This document shows, in pieces, positions 41,159 through 50,534 of a DNA stretch of 64,000 nt (position 1 is its first letter; each line of letters opens with the position of its first letter). The stretch comes from JABSOG01 sp965277695 (GTDB taxonomy: Bacteria; Pseudomonadota; Gammaproteobacteria; Enterobacterales; Alteromonadaceae): positions 1 to 64,000 of the forward strand of contig CBDIDQ010000067.1 in NCBI GenBank assembly GCA_965277695.1, given 5' to 3'. The position numbers were made by a program, and so were the translations under genes. A model generated the notes under the pieces. It ran no database searches. It had not been told where the DNA came from and saw only the letters and a program-made list of their open reading frames with translations.

Positions 41159-42532
41159 TTATTGATTATACGCGGCAATTAAACTGTGCAGCAATTTACC
41201 AAAGGCGATTAAATCTAAGTCGCTTTTTGCTTCTTGAAAAACGTCCACCAAACGAAAAACTTCGAGCGCACTGGGGTGCCGGGTACTACCGCTGGTATTC
41301 GTACTGGGTTTGGTAAAACCGGCAAAGGCTTGTTGGTCATAACCACCGGACCCGCCTTCCGGGTTACAATAAGCAATCAGGTCATTAATGAATATTTCGG
41401 AAATCTCCAGACGCTCATAAATCAACGGATAGCTGACCGAGAAAACACTCAATACTAAAATAGCCAAATCGTAAATCGATTCTCTGTCAGCAAAGTTGTC
41501 GCCCACTAATGACTGTTTTTCTTCCAGCGTCAGTCGATAGAAACTAGCCATGCGGTTAGCCAGCATTTTCAATCGTCGTGGATTGGCGGGTAAACAATCA
41601 AACCGTTCAAATACGGTCTTTAATTCATCGAGGTTAACGGTATCAGCCATCAGCTGTTTAATTTGCGAAAGCACAAAACCATTACGTTGTTGCTGATTGG
41701 GAATAGGCAAACGGTGAGTGTCTTGACATAGCTTTTCGAGATATTCGACGCCATAAAACCCTTGGTCTTCAAGGTCCAACTCGTCTTTGGCTTTTTTACT
41801 CAACACCCCTTCAATTTGCTTCTGGTCAATGGCTAAAACCACGGTGCAGTTTGGAATATTTAAATAGAGTTTAATGCCCTCTAATAACTTCTCTGCGGCC
41901 TTGGGTTCACAACGGTCGAGGTCATCAATGAAAATCACCAATTTCTTGTTGCTGCCATCAGCGGCTTGTTCACCATCGTTGAGGATCACATCAATCGCTT
42001 TTTCTAGCGCATCATTGATTTGGTCAGTGGCTAAACGGCTGAGCAGATTGTCTTTTTCGTACTTCTCGCCGATGTCTTTAATTTTGCCAACGCCTGACAT
42101 ACCTGTGGCACTTTTTATCACGCCGTCAAACACTGATAATGCGCCAAAGACGGCAATTTTGGTTAGTTTGCCTGCGCTGTCGATAAACCCGGCGGTGGTC
42201 GAAAAATGATTTTTAATGCAATGAAGCAAGGCGATAACAGGCACTGGTTCGTTTTGATAACGCCAAGCTTCAAACCAGATGCCGGTAATATCAGTGTTGT
42301 TTGGTGAGTACGATTGTTTGCTGCCAATGCCCGGCGGCTGTTGATTGGTCAGTGCTTTATAAAGTTGCGCCAAAGCCGAGGTTTTACCCGACCCCCAATA
42401 ACCTGTAATTGACAGGCTTTTAGGAGAAGGTGAGTTGCGCACTTCATCGGCAACACGGCGGACAAACCCACCAATACCCAACTGGCTGTCCATGGTTGGC
42501 TGGTCATTGGTGCTGTAGTTGTTGTCGGCCAT
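41159..42532 (-). CDS. KAP-family P-loop NTPase
   Basis: A 457-residue protein with Walker A GYWGSGKT (44-51) and Walker B LVIFIDDLDRC (about 198-208), followed by the family's VLAIDQKQIEG. Between the two, IKSATGMSGVGKIKDI and a preceding hydrophobic stretch replace the usual KAP membrane insertion, so membrane attachment is doubtful. KAP NTPases occur in defence contexts such as PifA-like phage exclusion. It is upstream of and probably cotranscribed with the NACHT gene. Confidence 0.85.
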   Translation of the reverse strand: MADNNYSTNDQPTMDSQLGIGGFVRRVADEVRNSPSPKSLSITGYWGSGKTSALAQLYKALTNQQPPGIGSKQSYSPNNTDITGIWFEAWRYQNEPVPVIALLHCIKNHFSTTAGFIDSAGKLTKIAVFGALSVFDGVIKSATGMSGVGKIKDIGEKYEKDNLLSRLATDQINDALEKAIDVILNDGEQAADGSNKKLVIFIDDLDRCEPKAAEKLLEGIKLYLNIPNCTVVLAIDQKQIEGVLSKKAKDELDLEDQGFYGVEYLEKLCQDTHRLPIPNQQQRNGFVLSQIKQLMADTVNLDELKTVFERFDCLPANPRRLKMLANRMASFYRLTLEEKQSLVGDNFADRESIYDLAILVLSVFSVSYPLIYERLEISEIFINDLIAYCNPEGGSGGYDQQAFAGFTKPSTNTSGSTRHPSALEVFRLVDVFQEAKSDLDLIAFGKLLHSLIAAYNQ

Positions 42533-42558
42533 GTATCTATCCCTTTTTTGATTGTTAA

Positions 42559-42839
42559 GTAACTATTCAGTTTGTTGATGTCTTAAGGGGTTGATAGGCT
42601 TTTCAAGTCACTGGAGCCCTTCGTTCTTAAAAAAATAAAAAAATTTGACCACGGAGACACGGAGATACGGAGAAAAGCAAAGTCAAAAAAAGAACAAGCC
42701 CTTAAAACCATTATTGCTTTTGACCTTCTCCGTGCCTCCGTGTCTCCGTGGTGAATGCTTTTGCTTGTAAAGAACAAAGCGCTCCAGATACCTGAACAGC
42801 TCACCTGCCCGCATGACGGTAGTCACACTGAATAGTTAC
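42559..42839. repeat. Palindromic repeat element copy C with 12-bp terminal inverted repeats
   Basis: The shared sequence 42579-42823 matches copy A (arms GGAGCCCTTCGTTC / GAACAAAGCGCTCC and inner CCACGGAGACACGGAG). Here it is additionally bounded by a perfect 12-bp inverted repeat GTAACTATTCAG (42559-42570) / CTGAATAGTTAC (42828-42839), as in a miniature inverted-repeat element. It fills the gap between the KAP gene and yciK. Confidence 0.85.
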
Positions 42840-42853
42840 GCTATTAATTATAC

Positions 42854-43591
42854 TCACCCTTGCGCATTCAACGTCTGGCCACTCAATGCCACGCTATCTT
42901 TACCCATTAAATACAAATAGGTTGGCATTAAATCCAGTGGAGTGGCTAATGTGTTGACGTCTTCGCCGGGGTAAGCTTTTGAACGCATCGGGGTTTTGGT
43001 GGCTCCGGGATTGATGCTGTTGAAGCGGATGCTGCTTTTTTCGTATTCGTCAGCGATTGTCATCATTAGACCTTGAGAGGCGTGTTTTGATACCGCATAA
43101 GGTCCCCAGAAGGCGTGACCGCCAGTGGCAACGCCGGATGAGGTGAAGATCACTGAGGCATTTTCGGCGGCTTTTAACACTTCGATTAACGCTTGGGTCA
43201 TTAAGAATTGGGCGGTGACGTTAGTATGGATGACTTCATTCCAGCTGTTTTCTGAAATATGCTCTAGTGGGCTAAGTACACCAAGGGCGGCGGCATTGTG
43301 TAATACGCCGTCGAGGCAACCGAATTGATCTTTGATGGTGTTGGCCATGTCGGTGTAGTGTTTTTTTGTTGCGCCTTTGAGGTCTAGTGGCACGATGGCG
43401 GGTTCTGGATAACCCGCGTTGACGATTTCGTCATAGACTGCTTCGAGTTTTTTTACGGTTTTGCCGAGTAAGATCACAGTGGCACCATGTTCGGCATAGG
43501 TGAGGGCGGCTTGACGGCCAATGCCATCGCCAGCACCTGTAACAAGCAGGGTTTTGTTGATTAATAAATCGGTTGGGGCTGTGTAGTTCAT
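42854..43591 (-). CDS. yciK: YciK-family short-chain dehydrogenase/reductase
   Basis: An SDR of about 245 residues with cofactor motif TGAGDGIGR, NAA in LHNAAALG, catalytic Ser in FTSSGVA and Y-x3-K in YAVSK. It aligns with E. coli YciK from the first residues (MNYTAPTDLLINKTLLVTG), which sets the start at 43591 despite a weak ribosome binding site. The substrate is unknown. It is divergent from the lipase gene. Confidence 0.9.
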   Translation of the reverse strand: MNYTAPTDLLINKTLLVTGAGDGIGRQAALTYAEHGATVILLGKTVKKLEAVYDEIVNAGYPEPAIVPLDLKGATKKHYTDMANTIKDQFGCLDGVLHNAAALGVLSPLEHISENSWNEVIHTNVTAQFLMTQALIEVLKAAENASVIFTSSGVATGGHAFWGPYAVSKHASQGLMMTIADEYEKSSIRFNSINPGATKTPMRSKAYPGEDVNTLATPLDLMPTYLYLMGKDSVALSGQTLNAQG

Positions 43592-43923
43592 TATTGACTG
43601 AAAATGTTTGCTCAAATTTGGCAGGAATACTACCCTTGTAATGATTAAAAATCACTAATTACTGACGTTATTCTGACGTTATTGAAGTGTCAGGGTGAAT
43701 TAATGATGCTGCCATCGCGAACTTAAGCGTAAAAATTGGTGGCTTATTCTGTCGCTTTACGTTAATTTTAACTGGTCTAAGGTGTTGACTCTATAGAAGG
43801 CACCCTAATTACTACCAACTAAAACTGTTGCCGATTAAACAATTACTAACTTCATGCATATCGCCATATTCATTTTGGCAGTATCGCATAAGAATAAAAA
43901 ATATCAGGATTTGGGGAAAAACA
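43592..43923. other. Intergenic region before the lipase gene
   Basis: This 332-base divergent gap has no repeat shared with the rest of the window and no convincing ORF. It must hold the promoters of yciK and the lipase. Confidence 0.5.
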
Positions 43924-46468
43924 ATGAAAAAGCTAATTCTCAGCTTGCCAATAGCCGTGGCTATGGGTCTGAGTGGTTGTGGGGATGATACGACCTTACA
44001 AGATTTGGACAACGAAGTTGAACAGAATCAAACAACCGTCATACCAATTTCCAGAGTGGTATTTGATCCAACCGGCGGTAACCTATCAATACCAAATGAT
44101 TTACTCTTCTCAGGCTCTACTGATGGTACGCTGGAAATGCCAGCCGAAGTCGCTGCCAGAGCCGCAGGCCAAACCCCTGATTATGGTGACCCTAGTGTCG
44201 TTATGGGTGCCCTTGATGGCTGGTCGACACAAAATCCATTCGTTTTGGACCTTGGTTTTGCTCCCGGTTATTCACTTGATGCTACTTCTGCGCAAACGCC
44301 AGGTGCGGTGCGCATTTTTGAAGTGAAAATGGGCGGCGATGCCGGTTGTGAAGAGGTACCACGCGGTGCCGCTTGTGCGCCGGTGGCTGAATTATCTTTC
44401 GGCGTTGATTTTGTCACTAGTGCCAGTGGTAACAGCGTGGCCGTTGCGCCATTAAAACCGCTTAAAGCCAAAACCACTTATATCGTGGCTTTGACTGATA
44501 TGCTTAAAGATACCGATGGCAACGGTAGCTCTCGCTCTATCGGTCCTTCGAGTACTTATGATTTGGTGCGCCAAAACATTACCACTCATCCTCTGGGTAC
44601 CGCTTCACAGTTGGCCTTGCAGGGTGCAGTTAATAGTTACGAAGGTGTATTGTCAGCGGGTTTCGGTGTTGATCCGGCAACGTTAAGCTTTACTTCTGCG
44701 ATGACAACTCAGTCGGTAAATGATGTGTTGATGACGGTTAAAACCGTGATGGCAGCGAGTTTGAGTTTGAATCCGGCAGCTACACCCGTTGTTGGTGTGG
44801 CTTTTTCTGGCAAAACGGTAGCAGAGAAAATGGTTGAGCTGGGTAGCTTGTCACCTGACAGCCCAAGCTTACCGGCTTTTGGTGCTGCTTTGTTGTATGA
44901 AGGCAGTGTAACCTTACCTTATTATTTGGCAACACCAACTGCTGAAAACCCTTTGGCTCCAACCAATACTTCGTGGAAAGCGGCGTGTGACAGTGGTGCT
45001 ATGGTTGCTGGTTTTGCGGCTCAGACGGGTGATGCTTACCCCTATGATCCAGCAACTACTGCGCCTGTCAGTGCTAATGATGGTTTGTGTTTGGCGTTAA
45101 GTGGCGGCAATTTAAGAGACTTTACCAATGCTGAAACTGGTTTTGTGCTGGATAAAGAACGTCATTTAACCAAGTTCAATACTATTCCAGTGACACGTTC
45201 AATGCAAAATCTTGAAGTGCAAATGACCTTACCTGAAATTAATACGGTTAACTTTATCCGCGTTAACGTATTGGGCATGGAACCGATTGAAATGCCAGCA
45301 GCCGGTTGGCCTGTGGTGATGTTGATCCACGGTATTCCTTCAAGAAAAGAAGATATGTTGTCTACTACGGCTAATTTAGCCTTGGCTGGTTTTGCCACTG
45401 CGGCGATTGATTTGCCATTGCACAGCAGCCGAGGTTTTGACCTCAATGGCGACGGTGTTGATGAAATTAATGCGTTTAGTGGTTCACCGACGCATTTCAT
45501 GAATCTGGCCCAGTTGACTGTATTGCGCGATAATTTGCGTCAGGCAGCTGCTGATATGATGGCTTTCCGATTAGGGCTTAACTTTACTCAAGGCGCTGAT
45601 ATTGATGCTAGTAAAGTGTATACTCTAGGCTTGTCTTTAGGTGCAATCACTGGTACTAATTTCTTGTCAATTACCAATGCTAAAACTTTGGATGCGACTT
45701 TAGGTGCGCCGGGTCTGGATGCTTTGTTTGCCATCAATGCGGCGAATTTGAACGCACCAGCAGGTGGTTTGGCCAATATGATTGTTGAATCACCAGCGTT
45801 TGGTCCTTTGTTGCAAGGCGGGGTGTTAAGTGGCGCGGGTACTGCGTTATCTGATGAGTTCAATGCGTTCTTGGCGGCTCCAGCTGATCAATGTTTGTCG
45901 TTTGTGACCAATCAAGATGCTTATGTGAGCTGTGAAACCCAAGTGTTCTTGGCGGGTTTAGAGCAAGCAGGTGAAACGGCTAAACTGGCTGAGTTCCGAG
46001 CGTTGATTGGTTCATTTGTCTTTGCGGCTCAAACGACATTGGAAGCAGGCGACCCAAGCAACTATGCGGCTGGTTTAGCGGCTAATGGTACGCCAATATT
46101 GCTGACTGAAATTATTGGTGATGGCATGGAAAACTTGTCAGACCAAGTATTACCGAATCAAACCGTTAATAGTCCAATTGGTGGCACCGAGCCGCTGATC
46201 CGGGCATTGGGTTTGAGTGCTATCAGTGCTAGCAAGTTGGGTGAAGTGGACGAAAATGGTGTGCCAGCGACTTTCTCCGGGGTTATCCGTTATACCAAAG
46301 GGCATCACTCATCAGTGATTAACCCAGGCACTAATTCGGCGGGCAACAGACGCTGGAATTAACGCTCGGGTTACCCAAGAAATGCAATCTCAGGCAGTGA
46401 GTTATTTTGCTGCTGATGGTCGGGCTATCTTGGTTACTGATGATGCGCTTATCGCGGGTGCTAACTAA
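43924..46468 (+). pseudogene. VolA/Pla-1-type surface lipase, frameshifted near the C-terminus
   Basis: A lipoprotein (LSGCG lipobox) of the Pla-1/Cef and VolA group of surface phospholipases. The catalytic domain has VVMLIHGIPS (oxyanion hole) and YTLGLSLGAITG (GxSxG serine), and GHHSSVINP with a histidine close to the end. Frame 0 stops at 46362. Removing one G from the GGG at 46341-46343 continues the protein for about 41 residues (ATDAGINARVTQEMQ onward) to a TAA at 46466, which looks like the true family C-terminus. The lesion is one base, so sequencing error is likely. The start at 43924 begins the signal peptide. Confidence 0.78.
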
Positions 46469-46493
46469 CCGTCGACATTGAGTTGTAATAATC

Positions 46494-46518
46494 AAAGCCC
46501 GGCACTGTCGGGCTTTTT
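46494..46518 (+). terminator. Terminator after the lipase gene
   Basis: AAAGCCCG pairs with CGGGCTTT around a short loop and ends in T6, 26 bases after the corrected lipase stop. This position supports the frameshift-corrected end. Confidence 0.9.
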
Positions 46519-46596
46519 TCTGCTGATGGTTGGTGATTTTGATTATTAACGATGCTTTCATTGTTGCTGTTAATTAACCATAGGTATTGAAGCATC

Positions 46597-46624
46597 AAAA
46601 GCCTGATTTCTGTCGGGCTTTTTT
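46597..46624 (+). terminator. Second terminator before sohB
   Basis: AAAAGCCTGA and TCGGGCTTTT (one G-U pair) form a stem followed by T6, about 100 bases after the first terminator. Confidence 0.75.
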
Positions 46625-46693
46625 GTGGCTGACGATTAAGATAGAATGTGCGGCCAAAAGCATAACAAGCAACACTAACAGGAGTGAACCACT

Positions 46694-47722
46694 TTGGAGT
46701 TTTTATATAATTACGGCCTTTTTCTGGCACAGGCAGTGACGATTGTATTGTCAATTGTTGCGGTTATTATCGGTGCTACAGCGGTGACATCCAAGCCTAA
46801 ATCACAGCATGGTGAAATTGAAGTTGAAGATATCTCTGAGTACCTTGAGGATGTTAAGCATCAGTTTGAAGAGAAGGTGTTATCCAAAGAAGCGTTAAAG
46901 ACTAAACAAAAAGCGCAGAAGAAGGCGCAAAAGGCGGCCGATAAAGCACCTGCCGAAGACAAGCCTCGGCTGTTTGTGGTGAACTTCATCGGCAGTATGG
47001 ATGCCCGTGAAGTGACATCACTGCGCGAAGAAGTCACTGCGATTTTAACCATTGCCAGCAAAGAAGATGAAGTGCTGCTAAAAATTGATAGCGGCGGCGG
47101 TGTGGTTCATGGCTATGGTTTGGCTGCCTCGCAAGTGTCACGGATTAAAGACGCGAATATTCCGCTAACAGTAGCTGTCGATAAAGTTGCGGCTAGTGGT
47201 GGTTATATGATGGCGTGTGTGGCAGATAAAATCATTGCGGCACCTTTTGCTATTGTTGGCTCCATTGGGGTATTGGCGCAATTGCCTAATTTCAGCAAGC
47301 TGTTGAAAAAACATGATATCGATTACGAGCAATTCACCGCTGGTGATTACAAACGAACAGTCACTATGTTTGCTGAAAACACTGACAAAGGTCGTGCTAA
47401 GTTTAAAGAAGAGTTGGAAGAGACCCATGTTTTGTTCAAATCTTTTGTTTATGGTCATCGTCCGTCACTGGATATTGAATCTGTGGCCACTGGCGAGCAC
47501 TGGTTTGGTACTGATGCCCATAAAAAGGGGTTGGTTGATCATATTCAAACCAGCGACGATTACATGATTGATAAAGCCAAAACCCATAAAGTGTTTGGTG
47601 TGAAGTGTTCGGTTAAAAAAGGCATGGCGGAGAAGTTGGGTTTGTCGATGTCGATTGCGGCCGATCGATTACTGTCAAAATGGTGGCAGCGCTCTGAGGC
47701 TAATGCCACTAATATTCAATAA
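46694..47722 (+). CDS. sohB: Inner-membrane S49 protease SohB
   Basis: A 342-residue signal-peptide-peptidase-type protease. One N-terminal membrane segment (FLAQAVTIVLSIVAVIIGA) anchors it; a Lys/Glu-rich linker follows, then the serine-protease domain with IDSGGGVVHGYGLAASQ, catalytic Ser in KVAASGGYMMA and a Lys in FTAGDYKRT. The TTG start has AGGAG nine bases upstream and gives the expected N-terminus. It is followed by the tpm gene after 26 bases. Confidence 0.94.
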   Translation: MEFLYNYGLFLAQAVTIVLSIVAVIIGATAVTSKPKSQHGEIEVEDISEYLEDVKHQFEEKVLSKEALKTKQKAQKKAQKAADKAPAEDKPRLFVVNFIGSMDAREVTSLREEVTAILTIASKEDEVLLKIDSGGGVVHGYGLAASQVSRIKDANIPLTVAVDKVAASGGYMMACVADKIIAAPFAIVGSIGVLAQLPNFSKLLKKHDIDYEQFTAGDYKRTVTMFAENTDKGRAKFKEELEETHVLFKSFVYGHRPSLDIESVATGEHWFGTDAHKKGLVDHIQTSDDYMIDKAKTHKVFGVKCSVKKGMAEKLGLSMSIAADRLLSKWWQRSEANATNIQ

Positions 47723-47748
47723 ATTATCAGCCGGGGAAATCGTTGATT

Positions 47749-48498
47749 ATGGAAGCACCATTTTGGCAGCAATGCTGGGAAAAAGACCATATTGGTTTTC
47801 ATCAGGATGATTTTAATCCCTTGCTGGTCGAATTATGGCAGCAATGGGCTCCATTGACAAAGGGCGAACCATCAGCTGTTTTCGTGCCCTTGAGTGGCAA
47901 GTCAAACGATATGCTTTTTATCGCGGGTCACAACAAGGTGCTAGGTGCTGAACTCAGTGAAATCGCCTGTCGTGACTTCTATGCTGAAAACAACATTGAG
48001 GTGGAGGTCTCTGACGAGCCTCGTTACGTCCATTATCACAGCGACCGGATAGATTTGTATCAGGGCGATTTCTTTGCCCTGACAGCGCAGGATGTTGAGA
48101 GCTGTCGGTTAATCTATGATCGGGCGGCATTGGTGGCTTTACCTGAATCGCTTCGAACGCAGTATGTCGCTCACCTGCGGGCTATTTTCCCCGCCAAAAC
48201 CAAACTCATGTTGCTAAGCCTTGAATATCCTGAGGGCGAAATTGAAGGTCCGCCGTTCAGGGTTACTGAGCAAGAGGTGAATGCGTTGTTTGCTGGTTGT
48301 CGTATTGAGAAGGTGATTGCTCAGCCGTTGAGTGATAGCCGTTTTGCCCGGCGTAAATTGTCGGTGTCGTGTTTGGTTGAGGTGGTTTATTTTATTGAGT
48401 TTTGTCCGAGGTCGCTTAAAGGTATTGTGAAAGCGCCAAAAACTGTTTCAATTGAAGAAATGAATGAAGCGATTATAACCAAGGGTGCTGAATTTTGA
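47749..48498 (+). CDS. tpm: Thiopurine S-methyltransferase with an antitoxin tail fused on
   Basis: The first about 215 residues are a normal bacterial Tpm: MEAPFWQQCWEKDHIGFHQ, the SAM motif VFVPLSGKSNDM, LGAELSEIA and a family-like end LVEVVYFIE. The last about 30 residues (SLKGIVKAPKTVSIEEMNEA onward) do not belong to Tpm; they look like the C-terminus of an AbrB/MazE-type antitoxin, normally just upstream of vapC. The tpm gene therefore seems to have been joined in frame to the remains of an antitoxin by a deletion. The ATG at 47749 is chosen over an upstream TTG because it matches the family start. Confidence 0.82.
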   Translation: MEAPFWQQCWEKDHIGFHQDDFNPLLVELWQQWAPLTKGEPSAVFVPLSGKSNDMLFIAGHNKVLGAELSEIACRDFYAENNIEVEVSDEPRYVHYHSDRIDLYQGDFFALTAQDVESCRLIYDRAALVALPESLRTQYVAHLRAIFPAKTKLMLLSLEYPEGEIEGPPFRVTEQEVNALFAGCRIEKVIAQPLSDSRFARRKLSVSCLVEVVYFIEFCPRSLKGIVKAPKTVSIEEMNEAIITKGAEF

Positions 48499-48557
48499 GC
48501 GGACTGGATATCAATATTCTTGGCATGATCTTCGTTAATGACTCGGGACCAGACTGA
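48495..48557 (+). pseudogene. VapC toxin N-terminal remnant
   Basis: Overlapping the tpm stop (TTGA) is a 20-codon ORF whose start, LSGLDINIL then FVND, matches the PIN-domain VapC N-terminus (GLDTNVLVRYLVNDDP type) with its first catalytic Asp, but it ends after codon 20. The overlap is that of a vapB-vapC pair, so this and the tpm tail are two ends of a decayed toxin-antitoxin locus. Confidence 0.6.
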
Positions 48558-48867
48558 CTTCGATGTTGACCTTAAGGGTTTTTTTCAATATACCGATAAT
48601 GTTTGTTAAGTTGTTCATGGTTGGGTTGCCATTGGCAGACAACATTCGATGTAGACTTTTGCTGGGCCTTTCGGTCTGCTGAGCGAGTGCCTCAAATCCT
48701 ACGGTTGCATTAACAATATCTCGTAATACTAACCTTGCGGTATCAGGCTCTCCGTTAAGAAAAAGAGAAATAGCCTCATCAAGTAAGGCAATCGCAAATG
48801 CAGGGTCTCGATTAAGGCGATTGTTAATGGTTTCTTTAAAATCTCTGGTCAATGCTGTCATTATCAT
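48535..48867 (-). CDS. HigA-like antitoxin (addiction-module antidote protein)
   Basis: A 110-residue helix-turn-helix protein of the family whose members carry TRDFKETI at the start and SLHRMLSANGNPTMNNL in the recognition region. It lies downstream of its toxin, as in HigBA-type order, and shares a base at the junction (48867). It should neutralise the toxin and repress the operon. Confidence 0.88.
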   Translation of the reverse strand: MIMTALTRDFKETINNRLNRDPAFAIALLDEAISLFLNGEPDTARLVLRDIVNATVGFEALAQQTERPSKSLHRMLSANGNPTMNNLTNIIGILKKTLKVNIEVSLVPSH

Positions 48868-49199
48868 TACCTTTTTGCGGATGTTTTTTTCTTGCGCTGC
48901 TTATACTCTTGGTACAATTCTTTGGCTTTATTGATATCACTTTGCTGCTTTTTCTTGGTACCACCACCAAATAAAACAATTAGATGATCACCGTCTTGGG
49001 CCAGATAAATTCTATAACCTGGTCCCCAATCAATTCTGTATTCTCCAATACCACTGAACCATTTGATATTAGATACATTGCCAAGAACCATGCGGGCTTT
49101 GGCAACGGTGATCTTTGCAGCTGCGGTCGCATCTAATGTATCAAACCATTTTTGATAAGGGTTTGTACCATCACTTGTGATGTATTCCTGAACTTTCAT
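48867..49199 (-). CDS. RelE/HigB-like toxin
   Basis: A 110-residue toxin of the RelE/ParE superfamily, subgroup with WFSGIGEYRIDWGPGYRIYLA and LIVLFGGGTKKKQQSDI. It probably cleaves mRNA on the ribosome. The start at 49199 (MKVQEYITSDG) is preferred over an upstream ATG that would lie within the operator palindrome. It is the first gene of the pair and stands at the left edge of the second defence-like region. Confidence 0.87.
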   Translation of the reverse strand: MKVQEYITSDGTNPYQKWFDTLDATAAAKITVAKARMVLGNVSNIKWFSGIGEYRIDWGPGYRIYLAQDGDHLIVLFGGGTKKKQQSDINKAKELYQEYKQRKKKTSAKR

Positions 49200-49210
49200 G
49201 GGATTAATTA

Positions 49211-49226
49211 GTAACATAAACGTTAC
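49211..49226. promoter_or_regulatory. Toxin-antitoxin operator candidate
   Basis: GTAAC-N6-GTTAC is an inverted repeat immediately upstream of the toxin start, where autorepression by the antitoxin would be expected. Confidence 0.55.
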
Positions 49227-49359
49227 CATAGGTCAAACTTTTATCTGAGTCATATATAAAGAAAATGGCCCAGTTTTCATCGGTCCATGTTATCCTTGTG
49301 GTTATAAATTTCAGTACACAGTTTTGCTGTTGAAAATAAATAATAAGGCTGGAAATATC

Positions 49360-50529
49360 TTGATCAATATTAAAATGTATCCAGCAGAGGAAGGTGATGC
49401 GTTTCTTGTTAGCTTTGGTGAATTTCATGAAGTCAATATTATGATTGATATGGGATTGTCAAAAACGTACACAAATTGCATAAGGGCTGACCTTCTTGCA
49501 TTAAAAAATAATGGTAAGAAGATTGATTTATTGGTTATTACTCATGTTGATGAGGATCATATACAGGGTGCTATCCGCTTTTTTGAAGAAAATGGACCGG
49601 AACAAAAGATAATTGAAGTGAGTGAAGTCTGGCATAACTCATACCGCCATTTACAATTCGAAAAAGAAAAAAGCCGAATGACAAATGACGAACAATTATC
49701 ATTAGAACAGCTTAAACTGCAAAATCAATCCCGAAAATCCGATGGTATTAGTGATATTTCAGTGGTGCAAGGCACAACATTGGCGCGTTTACTTTATGCT
49801 AATGGTGTTAATTGGAATACATCATTTGGAGACAATGCAGTTTGTATTGATAATTCCTTCGAATGTTTTATTCCGGATATAAACATAAAATTACTTTCAC
49901 CGAATAAAGAAAAACTTAGCAGGTTATCAAAGCATTGGCTAAATAAGCTAAATTCTATGTCCTATGATTTTAGTATCAATGACGATGAGATTTTTGATGA
50001 TGCATTTGAACTATATATGCAATATATAAGGGATGACGTGGCTACAACTTCTAACATTTCAAGTTCAAAAGAGCACTTCGATATTGTCGGGTTAGCAGCG
50101 GTTGAAGGTGAGGACAAGTCGAAGACCAACGGTTCCTCTATTTCTTTTATCCTGGAGTATGCAGGTAAAAAGTTATTGTTTCTTGGTGACTCTCATGAGG
50201 ATATTATCTTTGATGAATTGACGCTGCTACAAGCTACTGGTTACCTGCTTCATTTCGACGTCGTAAAAATATCCCATCATGGCAGCAATAACAATATTTC
50301 CAAACGCCTGCTTGATTTGATTCAATCACAAAGGTATTTGATTTCCACTAATGGTTTAAAACATTCACATCCAAACCTTGAGGCAATCTCTAAAATTGCG
50401 ATGGCAGGTCACCGCAAGCTGATTTTGACAAATTATAGTCACGAAAAATTAGATTGTTTTGCGGTTCCAGCGTTAAAAGAGAAATACAAATATGAACTTC
50501 AACAATGTAACAACATAACAATTGCGTAG
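49360..50529 (+). CDS. MBL-fold hydrolase, first gene of the protease/STAND defence operon
   Basis: About 390 residues of the ComEC-like metallo-beta-lactamase group. VITHVDEDHIQG is the HxDxDH metal motif, LLFLGDSHED is a later ligand region, and ISHHGSNNNIS is the typical final motif. The true N-terminus is probably INIKMYPAEEGDAFLV; the TTG at 49360 with TGGA upstream gives this, while a TTG at 49324 and an ATG at 49375 are alternatives. Only 5 bases separate it from the protease/NTPase gene. In AVAST type 1 (Avs1A-C, as I recall) an MBL protein is paired with a trypsin-like protease and a STAND NTPase, so an anti-phage role is inferred. Confidence 0.85.
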   Translation: MINIKMYPAEEGDAFLVSFGEFHEVNIMIDMGLSKTYTNCIRADLLALKNNGKKIDLLVITHVDEDHIQGAIRFFEENGPEQKIIEVSEVWHNSYRHLQFEKEKSRMTNDEQLSLEQLKLQNQSRKSDGISDISVVQGTTLARLLYANGVNWNTSFGDNAVCIDNSFECFIPDINIKLLSPNKEKLSRLSKHWLNKLNSMSYDFSINDDEIFDDAFELYMQYIRDDVATTSNISSSKEHFDIVGLAAVEGEDKSKTNGSSISFILEYAGKKLLFLGDSHEDIIFDELTLLQATGYLLHFDVVKISHHGSNNNISKRLLDLIQSQRYLISTNGLKHSHPNLEAISKIAMAGHRKLILTNYSHEKLDCFAVPALKEKYKYELQQCNNITIA

Positions 50530-50534
50530 AGAAT

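Noticed and set aside
42583..42804. 73-codon minus-strand ORF with HGDTEARRRS
   Set aside because: It lies entirely in the palindromic repeat element; such ORFs are a common annotation artefact.
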